Origin: Chryseobacterium turcicum
GTDB taxonomy: Bacteria; Bacteroidota; Bacteroidia; Flavobacteriales; Weeksellaceae
Assembly (NCBI RefSeq): GCF_021010565.1
Contig: NZ_JAJNAY010000001.1
Span: 434,001 to 498,000, forward strand
DNA length: 64,000 bases
Reading direction: 5' to 3'
Shown: positions 8,861-17,027 of the stretch, in pieces
Position numbering within the stretch: the stretch's first letter is position 1
Layout: each line of letters starts with the position of its first letter
The notes under the pieces: model-generated
Databases searched by the model: none
Seen by the model: the letters and a program-made list of their open reading frames with translations, nothing else
Told to the model about the DNA's origin: nothing
Position numbers and translations under genes: made by a program

Positions 8861-9303
8861 ATCACATCATAATCAAGTCTGTAGTCGATTTTATCTTTAA
8901 TCCAATGAAGTCTTAAGGTATAATTTCCGTGTTTCAAAACTGCAGAAGGAATGATAAACGCTTTATTTGCATCTAATTTTACCGTTTTTTTAACATCTAA
9001 ATTCTGGTCATCAGACCTGTTCAGCACAAAACTTACCACAGAATTTGAGTTGTCGATATCTTTCGGAAATGTTAATTTAATTCCTTCAGGTGATTGAGAA
9101 TACGTTGGTTTTTCTTCAAGCTCATCTGCTCTTTTTTTAGCATCAATTACAGATTGGTAAAGAAGTTCTTCTTCGTAATACTTGTCGGTTACCATTTCTG
9201 AGTTTTTCTGTCCGTTTGGAAAAAGAAAAATCATTGATAAAATAAATATAATAAATGAGGCTAATGCTAAAAAAACGCCGTGTCCCCAAGTGAAATTTTT
9301 CAT
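8851..9303 (-). CDS. ccoH: CcoH/FixH assembly protein of cbb3 oxidase
   Basis: A 150-residue protein with one N-terminal membrane helix (about residues 8-28), preceded by the family-typical MKNFTWGHG, and a C-terminal periplasmic beta domain ending in LHWIKDKIDYRLDYDVIW. It belongs to the FixH/CcoH family, which stabilises CcoI and the oxidase during assembly. It lies 10 bases after ccoG and overlaps the SafE-like gene, so it is in an operon. The length is usual for Bacteroidota members. Confidence 0.92.
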   Translation of the reverse strand: MKNFTWGHGVFLALASFIIFILSMIFLFPNGQKNSEMVTDKYYEEELLYQSVIDAKKRADELEEKPTYSQSPEGIKLTFPKDIDNSNSVVSFVLNRSDDQNLDVKKTVKLDANKAFIIPSAVLKHGNYTLRLHWIKDKIDYRLDYDVIWK

Positions 9304-9313
9304 AATTTAAAAT

Positions 9314-10768
9314 TTAAAACTGTAATTTAAAAGGTCCTTCGAAATACGTTTGATAAGAATCGATTAACTTTCCTTTCATATCATAAACGCCGATGGTAAT
9401 GTTCTGTTTAGACAAATTCATTTCCGCTTCCGGAAAGCTGATGTTGATGGTTCCTTTTGAGATTTTATCACGCTCAACTATAATTTTGCTTGATGCGCTG
9501 TACCCAACTTCTGCATGAGCAGGGTCTATTACTTTAATGGTAACAATCTTTTTATCGTTGGTTTTATTAAGGAAAGTATAGTTATAGGTATTGATGATTT
9601 TCCCTTCTTTTACAAAGAATGTGCTCCCTGCCGGTTTGATGAATTTTGCTTCCATCTCACCTCGGCTTGAAAGTAGATATCCTAAAAATCCTACCAATAA
9701 AACCAAAACAATGGCGAAACCTTTCATTCTTCCTGTAAATTTATACGGAGCTCCGGTTTCTATTTCTTTTTCGGATGCATATCGTACCAAACCTTTTGGC
9801 AGACCTACTTTTTCCATGACTTCGTCACAAGCATCGATACAAGCGGTACAGTTAACGCATTCTAACTGTTGTCCGTCTCTGATGTCAATTCCGGTAGGGC
9901 AAACGACAACACATTGGTGACAGTCGATGCAATCTCCTTTTCCTTCCGCTTTTCGGTCTTCACCTTTTCTCCATTTAGAACGGTTTTCACCCCTTTTAAA
10001 ATCGTAAAATACGTTGATGGTTTCTTTGTCTATTAAAACTCCCTGTAATCTTCCGTATGGGCAAACCAATGTACAAACCTGCTCTCTGAACCATGCAAAT
10101 ACAAAGTAAAAAGCTGCCGTAAATAAAATCATTACGATAAAGTTGGTAGGATGGGCAAATGGTCCTTCAGAAACAATGCTAAATACTTGCTGATAGCCCA
10201 CGATGTACATAAACATAAAATGGGTAATGATTAATGAAATAATCACGTAAACTGACCATTTTAAGCTTCTCTTCCAGATTTTTTCTGAGTTCCACTCTTG
10301 TCTGTCCAACTTCATTTGCTTATTTCTGTCTCCTTCAATCAGGTATTCTATTTTACGAAAGATAGATTCCATAAAAATTGTCTGAGGACAAATCCACCCG
10401 CAGAAAATTCTTCCGAACGCAATCGTAAAAATAATAATGAAAATAAGAGATGCAATAGCACCTAAGGTAAGGATGAAAAAATCTTGCGGATAAAAAGGCT
10501 GTCCTGCAATAAAGAATTCTCTATCGATAACGTTAAACAAAAAGAAAGGATTTCCGTTAACTTTTATAAAAGGAACGGCAAAATAGACCAAGAGCAGAAT
10601 ATAACTTACGAGATTTCTGTAGTTGGTGTATTTACCTTTTGGTTTTTTTGGAAAAACCCATCTTCTTTTTCCGGATTGTTCCATGGTGCCTATAGAATCT
10701 CTATAGGTTTCAGGGTCTAAAACCTGTCCCTGCCCACCGCGAGTGATGTCTTCATCTATTTTTGACAT
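9314..10768 (-). CDS. ccoG: CcoG, iron-sulfur protein required for cbb3 oxidase copper centre
   Basis: A 484-residue membrane ferredoxin-like protein of the CcoG/RdxA family. Several helices span the first 230 residues. Cys motifs in the membrane part are CGWICPQ and CTLVCPYGR. A dicluster ferredoxin domain follows with CIDCHQCVVVCP and CVNCTACIDAC. A C-terminal Ig-like periplasmic domain (FN3-type) closes the protein. CcoG is known to act in copper delivery, reducing Cu(II), for cbb3 biogenesis. It is separated from ccoP by 93 bases containing a terminator-like hairpin, so ccoGH may be expressed at a lower level than the structural genes. Confidence 0.95.
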   Translation of the reverse strand: MSKIDEDITRGGQGQVLDPETYRDSIGTMEQSGKRRWVFPKKPKGKYTNYRNLVSYILLLVYFAVPFIKVNGNPFFLFNVIDREFFIAGQPFYPQDFFILTLGAIASLIFIIIFTIAFGRIFCGWICPQTIFMESIFRKIEYLIEGDRNKQMKLDRQEWNSEKIWKRSLKWSVYVIISLIITHFMFMYIVGYQQVFSIVSEGPFAHPTNFIVMILFTAAFYFVFAWFREQVCTLVCPYGRLQGVLIDKETINVFYDFKRGENRSKWRKGEDRKAEGKGDCIDCHQCVVVCPTGIDIRDGQQLECVNCTACIDACDEVMEKVGLPKGLVRYASEKEIETGAPYKFTGRMKGFAIVLVLLVGFLGYLLSSRGEMEAKFIKPAGSTFFVKEGKIINTYNYTFLNKTNDKKIVTIKVIDPAHAEVGYSASSKIIVERDKISKGTINISFPEAEMNLSKQNITIGVYDMKGKLIDSYQTYFEGPFKLQF

Positions 10769-10782
10769 TTTAGTATGTTTTT

Positions 10783-10838
10783 AAAAACGAAAAAACATAA
10801 TTCGTTACTATTTTTATCTAATAACAAATTATGTTTTT
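10783..10838 (-). terminator. Terminator-like hairpin between ccoP and ccoG
   Basis: Arms 10791-10807 and 10822-10838 pair over 17 positions with one mismatch around a 14-base loop. On the minus strand the stem is followed by TTTTTTCGTTTTT. It could be a leaky terminator or a 3'-end stabiliser that lowers ccoGH expression relative to ccoNOQP. Confidence 0.7.
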
Positions 10839-10861
10839 CATATGCTTTATATTTTTTTTAA

Positions 10862-11740
10862 TTACTGTTTTTCCCAATGAGCCTCATCACCGTATGGTGG
10901 TGCACCTCCGTCTTTAGGAGTAATCGGCTTTTTAAGCTGGTTGATAGAGTAAACATAAGCGGCAACATTCTGAATGTCTGTACCTGTTAATACTCCATTT
11001 TTACCCCAAGCCTGCATTGCTGTTCCTGTAACCCCATTATCTACAACATGGAAAATGTTTTTGAATAATGTTTTCTCAGGTTGGTTATGCCAGAAATTAT
11101 CTGTCAAGTTAGGTCCAATACCTCCTTTACCACCGTCTGAGTGACAAGATACACAGTTACTTTTGAAGATTTCTTCACCTGCTGCGATATTGTCTTCAGA
11201 GAAAACTGCCGTTTCTATAGTAATCGGCGGCTGGCTTTGGTTGTAAATTTCAATCGCTGCCATTTGCTCTTTATATTCAGCATCATATTCGCTTATTGGG
11301 TGTGCAAAGTCTGTAAAAGCGTATGCACAGATATAAACGATACAGAATACAGTTCCGAAATAGAATAAACCTAACCACCATTTTGGTAATTGATTATCCA
11401 ATTCCATAATCCCGTCGAAACCGTGGTCAATCAAAATATCTTTCTCGTGAGAGTCTGATTGCTTTTTGAAAGCAGCTTCATATTGTCTTCTTAGGAAAGG
11501 AATTTTCTTTTCTGCTAAATAAGCAGCCTTTTCTTCAGCCGTTAATTTTTTAAATTTATTGTTCTCAATCAAATCTCCGATGGCACCGTGAATGTATGCT
11601 AAGATAGCACTGATTACAACAGTTCCCCAGAAATATGGTGAAGCTAAAAACGAGTAGCTCTGAACAAATAAATAATAAAATATTACTAATAATACTGTTA
11701 TTATTAAAATGTTTACAACAACCGGTGTTCTTTGTCTCAT
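10862..11740 (-). CDS. ccoP: CcoP, cytochrome c subunit III of cbb3 oxidase (single haem motif)
   Basis: A 292-residue subunit with two membrane helices (about residues 8-28 and 120-142) and a periplasmic cytochrome c domain. Only one CxxCH haem site is present, CVSCH near residue 197, with TAMQAWG as the likely axial-Met region. Canonical proteobacterial CcoP carries two such sites, so this is the monohaem form. It delivers electrons to CcoO/CcoN. It sits 10 bases downstream of ccoQ in the same operon. The first ~110 residues include an extended charged cytoplasmic linker. Confidence 0.93.
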   Translation of the reverse strand: MRQRTPVVVNILIITVLLVIFYYLFVQSYSFLASPYFWGTVVISAILAYIHGAIGDLIENNKFKKLTAEEKAAYLAEKKIPFLRRQYEAAFKKQSDSHEKDILIDHGFDGIMELDNQLPKWWLGLFYFGTVFCIVYICAYAFTDFAHPISEYDAEYKEQMAAIEIYNQSQPPITIETAVFSEDNIAAGEEIFKSNCVSCHSDGGKGGIGPNLTDNFWHNQPEKTLFKNIFHVVDNGVTGTAMQAWGKNGVLTGTDIQNVAAYVYSINQLKKPITPKDGGAPPYGDEAHWEKQ

Positions 11741-11750
11741 AATAAATAGT

Positions 11751-11948
11751 TTAATTTTTTAAATTAAAATCATCTTCGTCATCCCCAAGTGGAGCTTGCT
11801 CTTCTTCTTTGTAATATTTTTTAGGCCTGCTAAAAACATAGATTATCAAAGCTACGAAAAACAACATAAAGAAAATCAGAGCCAATGTTTGATACAAACC
11901 TGCATTTTCAGTATTGGATAAAATATCTTTAAAGTTTTGAGGAATCAT
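11751..11948 (-). CDS. ccoQ: CcoQ-like small subunit of cbb3 oxidase
   Basis: A 65-residue protein with one membrane helix (about residues 20-40) followed by RPKKYYKEEEQAPLGDDEDDF, an acidic cytoplasmic tail. Size, topology and position between ccoNO and ccoP identify it as CcoQ/FixQ, which stabilises the oxidase complex. It is spaced 18 bases from ccoNO and 10 bases from ccoP. Confidence 0.88.
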   Translation of the reverse strand: MIPQNFKDILSNTENAGLYQTLALIFFMLFFVALIIYVFSRPKKYYKEEEQAPLGDDEDDFNLKN

Positions 11949-11966
11949 AGTAAGCTTTTAATTTTA

Positions 11967-14225
11967 TTAGTTACTAGCTGTTTTTATTTCTGTCGTTTTA
12001 ATATCAGTACCCAATCTCTGAAGATAAGCGATAAGAGCGATAATCTCTTTTTTCTCTAGTTCTCCTTTAGGTTTGTTTTCATACACTTTTTTCACGTCAG
12101 CCGCTTCTACAAAGATATCTTTTACAATTTTTGCTGCCTGATTGTCTGCCCATTTATCTGCAGTGTCAATCTGAGCTTTTGTATAAGGTACATCGTAAGT
12201 GTTTTTCATAAACTTGATTTTGTCTACCATTTGAGAACGGTCAAGATTATTTGAAATCAACCAAGGGTAACGTGGCATAATAGAACCTGCAGACGTTTGT
12301 CTTGGGTTATACATATGCTTGTAGTGCCAAGAACTTGGGTTTTTACCACCTTCTCTATGTAAATCTGGTCCTGTTCTCTTAGATCCCCAAAGGAATGGTC
12401 TGTCGTAAACAAATTCTCCAGCTTTAGAGTACTGTCCGTTTTTACCGTTAAATCTTACAATCTCATCTCTGAATGGTCTTACCATTTGTGAGTGACAAGC
12501 GTTACAACCTTCACGGATATATAAATCTCTACCTTCAAGCTCAAGCGGTGAATAAGGTTTTACCGCAGAAATAGTAGGTACACTTTTCTTTAATGATAAA
12601 GTAGGAATAATCTCTACCATACTTCCTATAGAGATAGTAAGTAAAGATAAAACAGTCATCAAAATTGGCGTTCTTTCTAACCAAAGGTGAAGACCTTCTC
12701 CTTCTTTACGTCTGTTTCCAATGTTAGCCAAAGCTGGTGCTTCTGCAGGAACTTCTTTTTGGAATGATCCTTTTTTGATTGTCATGTAAACATTCACTAC
12801 CATTAAAAGACCTCCTGAAAGATAGAATAATCCACCTAAGAATCTCATTTTAAAGTAAGGAATAATTGCAGTTACAGTATCTAACCAGTTTTTCCACAAT
12901 AAAGTTCCGTCTGGGTTAAATTGCTTCCACATCAAACCTTGCGTAAATCCAGCAATATACATTGGTACAGCATAGAAAATAATTCCTAAAGTACCCAACC
13001 AGAAATGCCAGTTTGCTAATTTTATAGACCACATTTTGGTTCTCCACATAATTGGTACCAAATAATAGATAACACCGAATGCCATGAAACCATTCCATCC
13101 TAATGCACCTAAATGTACGTGACCGATAACCCAGTCTGTAAAGTGACCAATTTTATTGATGTTTTTTGTTGCCAAAAGAGGCCCTTCAAAGGTTGCCATA
13201 CCATAACAAGTAACAGCTACAACGAAGAATTTCAAAATAGGATTTTCTCTTACTTTATCCCAAGCTCCTCTTAAGGTAAGAAGACCATTCAGCATTCCTC
13301 CCCAAGATGGTGCGATCAACATGATTGAGAAACCTGTTCCCACTGCTTGTGCCCACGCTGGTAAAGCTGTATACTGAAGGTGGTGAGGACCAGCCCAGAT
13401 ATATACGAAAATTAATGACCAAAAGTGAATGATTGATAACTTGTATGAAAATACAGGTCTGTCAGCCGCTTTAGGTAAGAAATAATACATTAAACCTAAA
13501 ACAGGTGTTGTCAATACGAATGCTACTGCATTGTGACCATACCACCATTGTACGATGGCATCTTTAGCTCCTGCATACGCAGAATAAGATTTCCAACCAG
13601 AGAACGTTAAAGGTACTTCTAAGTTGTTGAATATGTGAAGCATCGCTACAGCAACCCAAGTTCCTAAATAGAACCAAATGGCTACGTAAAGGTGTCTTAC
13701 TCTTCTTTTTGCAATCGTTAAAATCATATTCGCTCCGAAAATGATCCACGAAACTGCGATTAATATATCGATTGGCCACTCGTGCTCAGCATATTCTTTT
13801 GAAGTATTGATCCCCATAAAGAATGTGATAAATGTAGCAACAATCATAAATTGCCATGTCCAGAAATGAATCCACGATAAAGTATCGCTGTACATTCTAG
13901 TTTTTAATAATCTTTGTGTAGAGTAGTAAACCCCTACATAAACGATATTACATACGAATGCAAAGATTACCGTGTTGGTGTGTAGCATTCTTATTCTACC
14001 AAACCCTAACGCACCGTTGGTATTAATTAACCCTTGTATGTTTCCTGATGCCAGACTGTTGATTGTTGTATCGTCAGTTCCAAACAAAAACTCAGGAAGC
14101 TCAGGATAGAAAAGCATCAATGCTGCCGTTAGCCCAAACACGAAACCTATAATTCCAAAAACTATGGTCGCGTATAGGAATGCCCGAACAATACTGTTGT
14201 CATAACTAAACTTTTGTGTCTCCAT
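11967..14225 (-). CDS. ccoNO: Fused CcoN-CcoO, catalytic and monohaem subunits of cbb3 oxidase
   Basis: A 752-residue fusion. Residues about 1-480 are the CcoN catalytic subunit, with twelve or more helices and His ligands in segments such as WWYGHNAVAF, GPHHLQYTALP and VIGHVHLGALGWNG. Residues about 510-752 are CcoO, with one membrane helix and a haem c site CNACHSQMVRPF near residue 575, followed by the typical GPDLHREGGK and MPRYPWL blocks. The fusion is the usual Bacteroidota arrangement. The enzyme reduces oxygen with high affinity at the cytoplasmic membrane. It starts 5 bases after the ccoS stop codon. Confidence 0.97.
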   Translation of the reverse strand: METQKFSYDNSIVRAFLYATIVFGIIGFVFGLTAALMLFYPELPEFLFGTDDTTINSLASGNIQGLINTNGALGFGRIRMLHTNTVIFAFVCNIVYVGVYYSTQRLLKTRMYSDTLSWIHFWTWQFMIVATFITFFMGINTSKEYAEHEWPIDILIAVSWIIFGANMILTIAKRRVRHLYVAIWFYLGTWVAVAMLHIFNNLEVPLTFSGWKSYSAYAGAKDAIVQWWYGHNAVAFVLTTPVLGLMYYFLPKAADRPVFSYKLSIIHFWSLIFVYIWAGPHHLQYTALPAWAQAVGTGFSIMLIAPSWGGMLNGLLTLRGAWDKVRENPILKFFVVAVTCYGMATFEGPLLATKNINKIGHFTDWVIGHVHLGALGWNGFMAFGVIYYLVPIMWRTKMWSIKLANWHFWLGTLGIIFYAVPMYIAGFTQGLMWKQFNPDGTLLWKNWLDTVTAIIPYFKMRFLGGLFYLSGGLLMVVNVYMTIKKGSFQKEVPAEAPALANIGNRRKEGEGLHLWLERTPILMTVLSLLTISIGSMVEIIPTLSLKKSVPTISAVKPYSPLELEGRDLYIREGCNACHSQMVRPFRDEIVRFNGKNGQYSKAGEFVYDRPFLWGSKRTGPDLHREGGKNPSSWHYKHMYNPRQTSAGSIMPRYPWLISNNLDRSQMVDKIKFMKNTYDVPYTKAQIDTADKWADNQAAKIVKDIFVEAADVKKVYENKPKGELEKKEIIALIAYLQRLGTDIKTTEIKTASN

Positions 14226-14230
14226 ATTAA

Positions 14231-14452
14231 CTATTCACTTTTTTCTTCAAATTTATTATTATCTCCTTTTTCCTTATCGTTGTTGTTGCCAGTGTCTTCT
14301 TTCTCCTTTACAATATCGGAGTCAAAAAGTATTCTTACAGCTGGAGACTCATCATCTTCGAACTGCCCTTTTCTGGCGAAAACTATAAATACGACCAGAA
14401 AAACTACAGCCAAAGAAACACTGCATAAGATCATTAAATATAGAATATCCAT
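14231..14452 (-). CDS. ccoS: CcoS, cbb3 oxidase assembly protein
   Basis: A 73-residue protein with a single N-terminal helix and the family signature FARKGQFEDDESPAVRILFD immediately after it. CcoS is needed for insertion of haem b and copper into CcoN. The tail is Asp/Glu/Lys-rich and of low complexity. It lies between ccoI and ccoNO. A -7 type box (TAATTTTG, minus strand, 14484-14491) in the 109-base gap upstream may give a second promoter for the structural genes. Confidence 0.92.
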   Translation of the reverse strand: MDILYLMILCSVSLAVVFLVVFIVFARKGQFEDDESPAVRILFDSDIVKEKEDTGNNNDKEKGDNNKFEEKSE

Positions 14453-14483
14453 TTGACAACAAAATTAACCTATTTTCGGGGTT

Positions 14484-14514
14484 CAAAATTAGTGAAAAAT
14501 AATGACATTAATCA
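14484..14514 (-). promoter_or_regulatory. Candidate internal promoter and Crp/Fnr-like half palindrome upstream of ccoS
   Basis: On the minus strand, TAATTTTG (14484-14491) matches TAnnTTTG. Just upstream, 14503-14514 reads TGATTAATGTCA. This shares TGAnnAATGTCA with the palindrome TGACAAATGTCA found next to the regulator gene (17010-17021). The match is suggestive of a shared operator but rests on two sites only. Confidence 0.35.
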
Positions 14515-14561
14515 CGAAATACGGGCTTTGGCTAATTTAAAATCAGTCTAAATAAGGGGTT

Positions 14562-16943
14562 TTAAGGCTGTTTTTTGAAATATTTCCTCCCAAGAATCCA
14601 AGTGGAAATCGTTGTGAATGAAATAACAGTGATTGAACTTGCTGGCATAATTAAAGCTGCAAATAGCGGGCTCATGTTTCCGGTGACGGCAAATGTTAAA
14701 CCTACAACGTTGTATAGAAAGCTAATAAGGAAGGTGATTTTTACAATCGTAATCGAGCCTTTGCAAACGTTCAGATAGTTGTCAAGTTGTGATACTTTTT
14801 CTCCATTCATGATGACGTCAGAAGATGGTGTAAAGCTGTTGCTGTCGTCAGAAATAGCGATTCCTACGTTACTTTGCTTTAAAGCTCCGGCATCATTTAG
14901 ACCATCACCAAGCATGATAACTTTTAAACCTTTGTCCTGAAGATCTTTGATGTAATTCAGTTTGCCTTCTGGGTTTTGGTTAAACGCCATCGCCGTGTAA
15001 TTGGGGATAATCTCCTTAAGCTGATTTTCTTCAGAAGCATTATCGCCGCTCAGAATGAAGATTTTATAGTTGGTAAGTTTTGTAAAAAGATTTTTAAGGT
15101 TTTCTCGATACTCATTTTTAAAAATAAATTTACCGATAAACTCGTTGTTTTTACTGATGTAGACTGCTGTTTCAAGATTTTTAGATTCCTGATTGTTGTA
15201 TTTTGCAGAACCTATTTTGTAGATATTTCCTCTTACACTTGCTTCGTATCCTTTTCCTGAGATTTCTTCAAAATTGTCAACGGGGAAATAGTCGTCTTGC
15301 ACTTCTAAAAAGTCATACAAGGATTTAGAAAGCGGATGGTTTGAGTTTTTTACTAGACTTTTAATGTTTAATAAATCAAATTCCTGAATTTCAGAACCTT
15401 CGTATCTGATGTTTGATTTTTTTCTGTGTGTAATGGTTCCTGTTTTGTCGAAAACTAAGGCGTCAACTTTTGCAATTTTTTCAATCGTTAACGTGTCTTT
15501 TACGTAAAATTTATTTCGACCTAAAATTCTCATAATGTGACCGAAAGTAAATGGAGAAGACAGTGCTAAAGCACAAGGGCAAGCGATAATCAAAACCGCA
15601 GAAATAACCTGGAACATCGTTTCCAAATCAATAAAATACCAATAAATACCGGCAACAAGTGCAATTCCTAAAATAATAAAGGTGAAATATTTACTGATGT
15701 CGTTAATTAAAGTGTCGAGTCCTGTTTCGTGTTTTTTGAAAGCTTCTTTATTCCAAAGTTGAGTAAGATAGCTTTGGTCAACGTTTTTAATGACTTCAAG
15801 TTCAAGAGATGAGCCGATTTGTTTTCCTCCTGCGAAGATTTTATCCCCCGGATTTTTAGAAATACTTACACTTTCCCCTGTGATAAAACTATTGTCGATA
15901 TTTCCACTTCCGCTAATTAAAATAGCATCTACAGGAATGATTTCGTGATTTCTTACTAAAATTCTGTCACCAATTTTGATTTCTGAAAGTAGAATATTTT
16001 CCTGCTTCCCGTTAAAATCAACCTTAGTTACCGCAATCGGATAAAACGATTTGTAATCTCTATCGTAAGAAAGCGAGCTATACGTTCTTTTTTGGAAAAT
16101 TTTCCCTAAAAGCATGAAAAATAGAAGTCCGCACAAGGTGTCAAAATATCCTGGGCCGTAATCAGTGGCGATTTCGTAGATACTTCTTCCGAATAAAACA
16201 AAAATTCCTAAAACAATAGGAACGTCAATGTTGACGATTTTGTTTTTTAAACCGTACCAAGCAGATTTGTAATAGTCTGATGCCGAATAAAATACAACCG
16301 GAACTGAAAGTAAGAACATTAAAACTCTGAATAAACCTTTGTAATGTTCCATCCAGTAGTCTTCTCCGCCGATATATTCAGGGAAGGCTAAAAACATTCC
16401 GTTACCAAAAGCAAATCCGGCAATTGCTAGTTTTATCAGTAAAGATTTGTCTAGGTTGTCTTCGTTTTTGTCAACGGTCTCAAGATTAATAGCAGGTTTG
16501 TATCCAAGATTGGTTAAAAATTTAGCTAAATCGCTTAATTTTAATTCATTATGATTAAAGGAGACCTGTAAGGTCTTTCTTGTAAAGTTTACCTGAGAAT
16601 AATGAATGTCTTTGTGTAAAGTATGAAGGCTTTCTAGTAACCAAATACAAGAAGAGCAATGGATTACCGGAATTCTAAACGTGACAAGGCTTGTGTTGCC
16701 TTCAGAAAAATCGGTGACTCTGTCAAAGATTTCTTTGGTGTCGAGATAATCAAATTGTGAAGAGTTTTCTTCAGGTCTGATGCCCGCTTTTTTATTTAAT
16801 TCGTAAAAATTACTAAGATTATTAGTATTCAGAATTTCATAAACAGATTTGCAGCCCGTACAGCAGAAAATTTTTTCGTCAAAAGAAATTCTTTCCTTTT
16901 CTATCCCTTGTCCGCAATGAAAACAGTTCTCGCTCACCTTCAT
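14562..16943 (-). CDS. ccoI: CcoI, copper-transporting P1B-type ATPase for cbb3 oxidase assembly
   Basis: A 793-residue heavy-metal ATPase. The N terminus has an extra metal-binding domain with Cys pairs CFHCG (7-10) and CCTGC (27-31). An HMA-like domain carries HCSSCIW. The membrane copper site CPC (ACPCALALSSPF) is near residue 455, and the phosphorylated Asp in DKTGT near 498, with GDGLNDAGAL as the hinge. The double Cys-rich N terminus and the gene context identify it as CcoI/FixI rather than a general copper-export ATPase. It supplies copper for the CcoN active site. It is the first gene of the locus, with a TAATTTTG box 15 bases upstream. Confidence 0.95.
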   Translation of the reverse strand: MKVSENCFHCGQGIEKERISFDEKIFCCTGCKSVYEILNTNNLSNFYELNKKAGIRPEENSSQFDYLDTKEIFDRVTDFSEGNTSLVTFRIPVIHCSSCIWLLESLHTLHKDIHYSQVNFTRKTLQVSFNHNELKLSDLAKFLTNLGYKPAINLETVDKNEDNLDKSLLIKLAIAGFAFGNGMFLAFPEYIGGEDYWMEHYKGLFRVLMFLLSVPVVFYSASDYYKSAWYGLKNKIVNIDVPIVLGIFVLFGRSIYEIATDYGPGYFDTLCGLLFFMLLGKIFQKRTYSSLSYDRDYKSFYPIAVTKVDFNGKQENILLSEIKIGDRILVRNHEIIPVDAILISGSGNIDNSFITGESVSISKNPGDKIFAGGKQIGSSLELEVIKNVDQSYLTQLWNKEAFKKHETGLDTLINDISKYFTFIILGIALVAGIYWYFIDLETMFQVISAVLIIACPCALALSSPFTFGHIMRILGRNKFYVKDTLTIEKIAKVDALVFDKTGTITHRKKSNIRYEGSEIQEFDLLNIKSLVKNSNHPLSKSLYDFLEVQDDYFPVDNFEEISGKGYEASVRGNIYKIGSAKYNNQESKNLETAVYISKNNEFIGKFIFKNEYRENLKNLFTKLTNYKIFILSGDNASEENQLKEIIPNYTAMAFNQNPEGKLNYIKDLQDKGLKVIMLGDGLNDAGALKQSNVGIAISDDSNSFTPSSDVIMNGEKVSQLDNYLNVCKGSITIVKITFLISFLYNVVGLTFAVTGNMSPLFAALIMPASSITVISFTTISTWILGRKYFKKQP

Positions 16944-16957
16944 AAATTATTGACTTA

Positions 16958-16965
16958 CAAAATTA
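16958..16965 (-). promoter_or_regulatory. Candidate -7 element of the cco operon
   Basis: TAATTTTG on the minus strand matches TAnnTTTG and lies 14 bases upstream of the ccoI ATG. No TTTG -33 element is seen at the normal spacing, as expected for an activator-dependent promoter. If transcription starts near 16953, the palindrome centred at 17015.5 would sit near -62. Confidence 0.5.
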
Positions 16966-16977
16966 TAACATTTTTTT

Positions 16978-17009
16978 TTTGTTTATCGATTTAAAATGTT
17001 CTATTTTTG
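16978..17009 (+). promoter_or_regulatory. Promoter of the Crp/Fnr-family regulator gene
   Basis: TTTG (16978-16981), 20 bases, then TATTTTTG (17002-17009) reproduces the Bacteroidota -33/-7 consensus. The ATG follows at 17028, giving a leader of roughly a dozen bases. Confidence 0.65.
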
Positions 17010-17024
17010 TGACAAATGTCATAA
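17007..17024. promoter_or_regulatory. 18-bp palindrome, likely Crp/Fnr-type operator
   Basis: TTGTGACAAATGTCATAA: eight-base arms with one mismatch around AA, resembling the CRP/FNR class of operators (TGTGA/TGACA half-sites). It overlaps the -7 box and start region of the regulator gene, which suggests autorepression. It also stands at a distance suited to class I activation of the divergent ccoI promoter. Binding is inferred. Confidence 0.6.
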
Positions 17025-17027
17025 AAA

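Noticed and set aside
9591-9920. 109-codon plus-strand ORF inside ccoG
   Set aside because: Antisense shadow of a well-supported gene; the same applies to other ORFs opposite ccoNO, ccoI, acnB, the aconitase and catalase genes.
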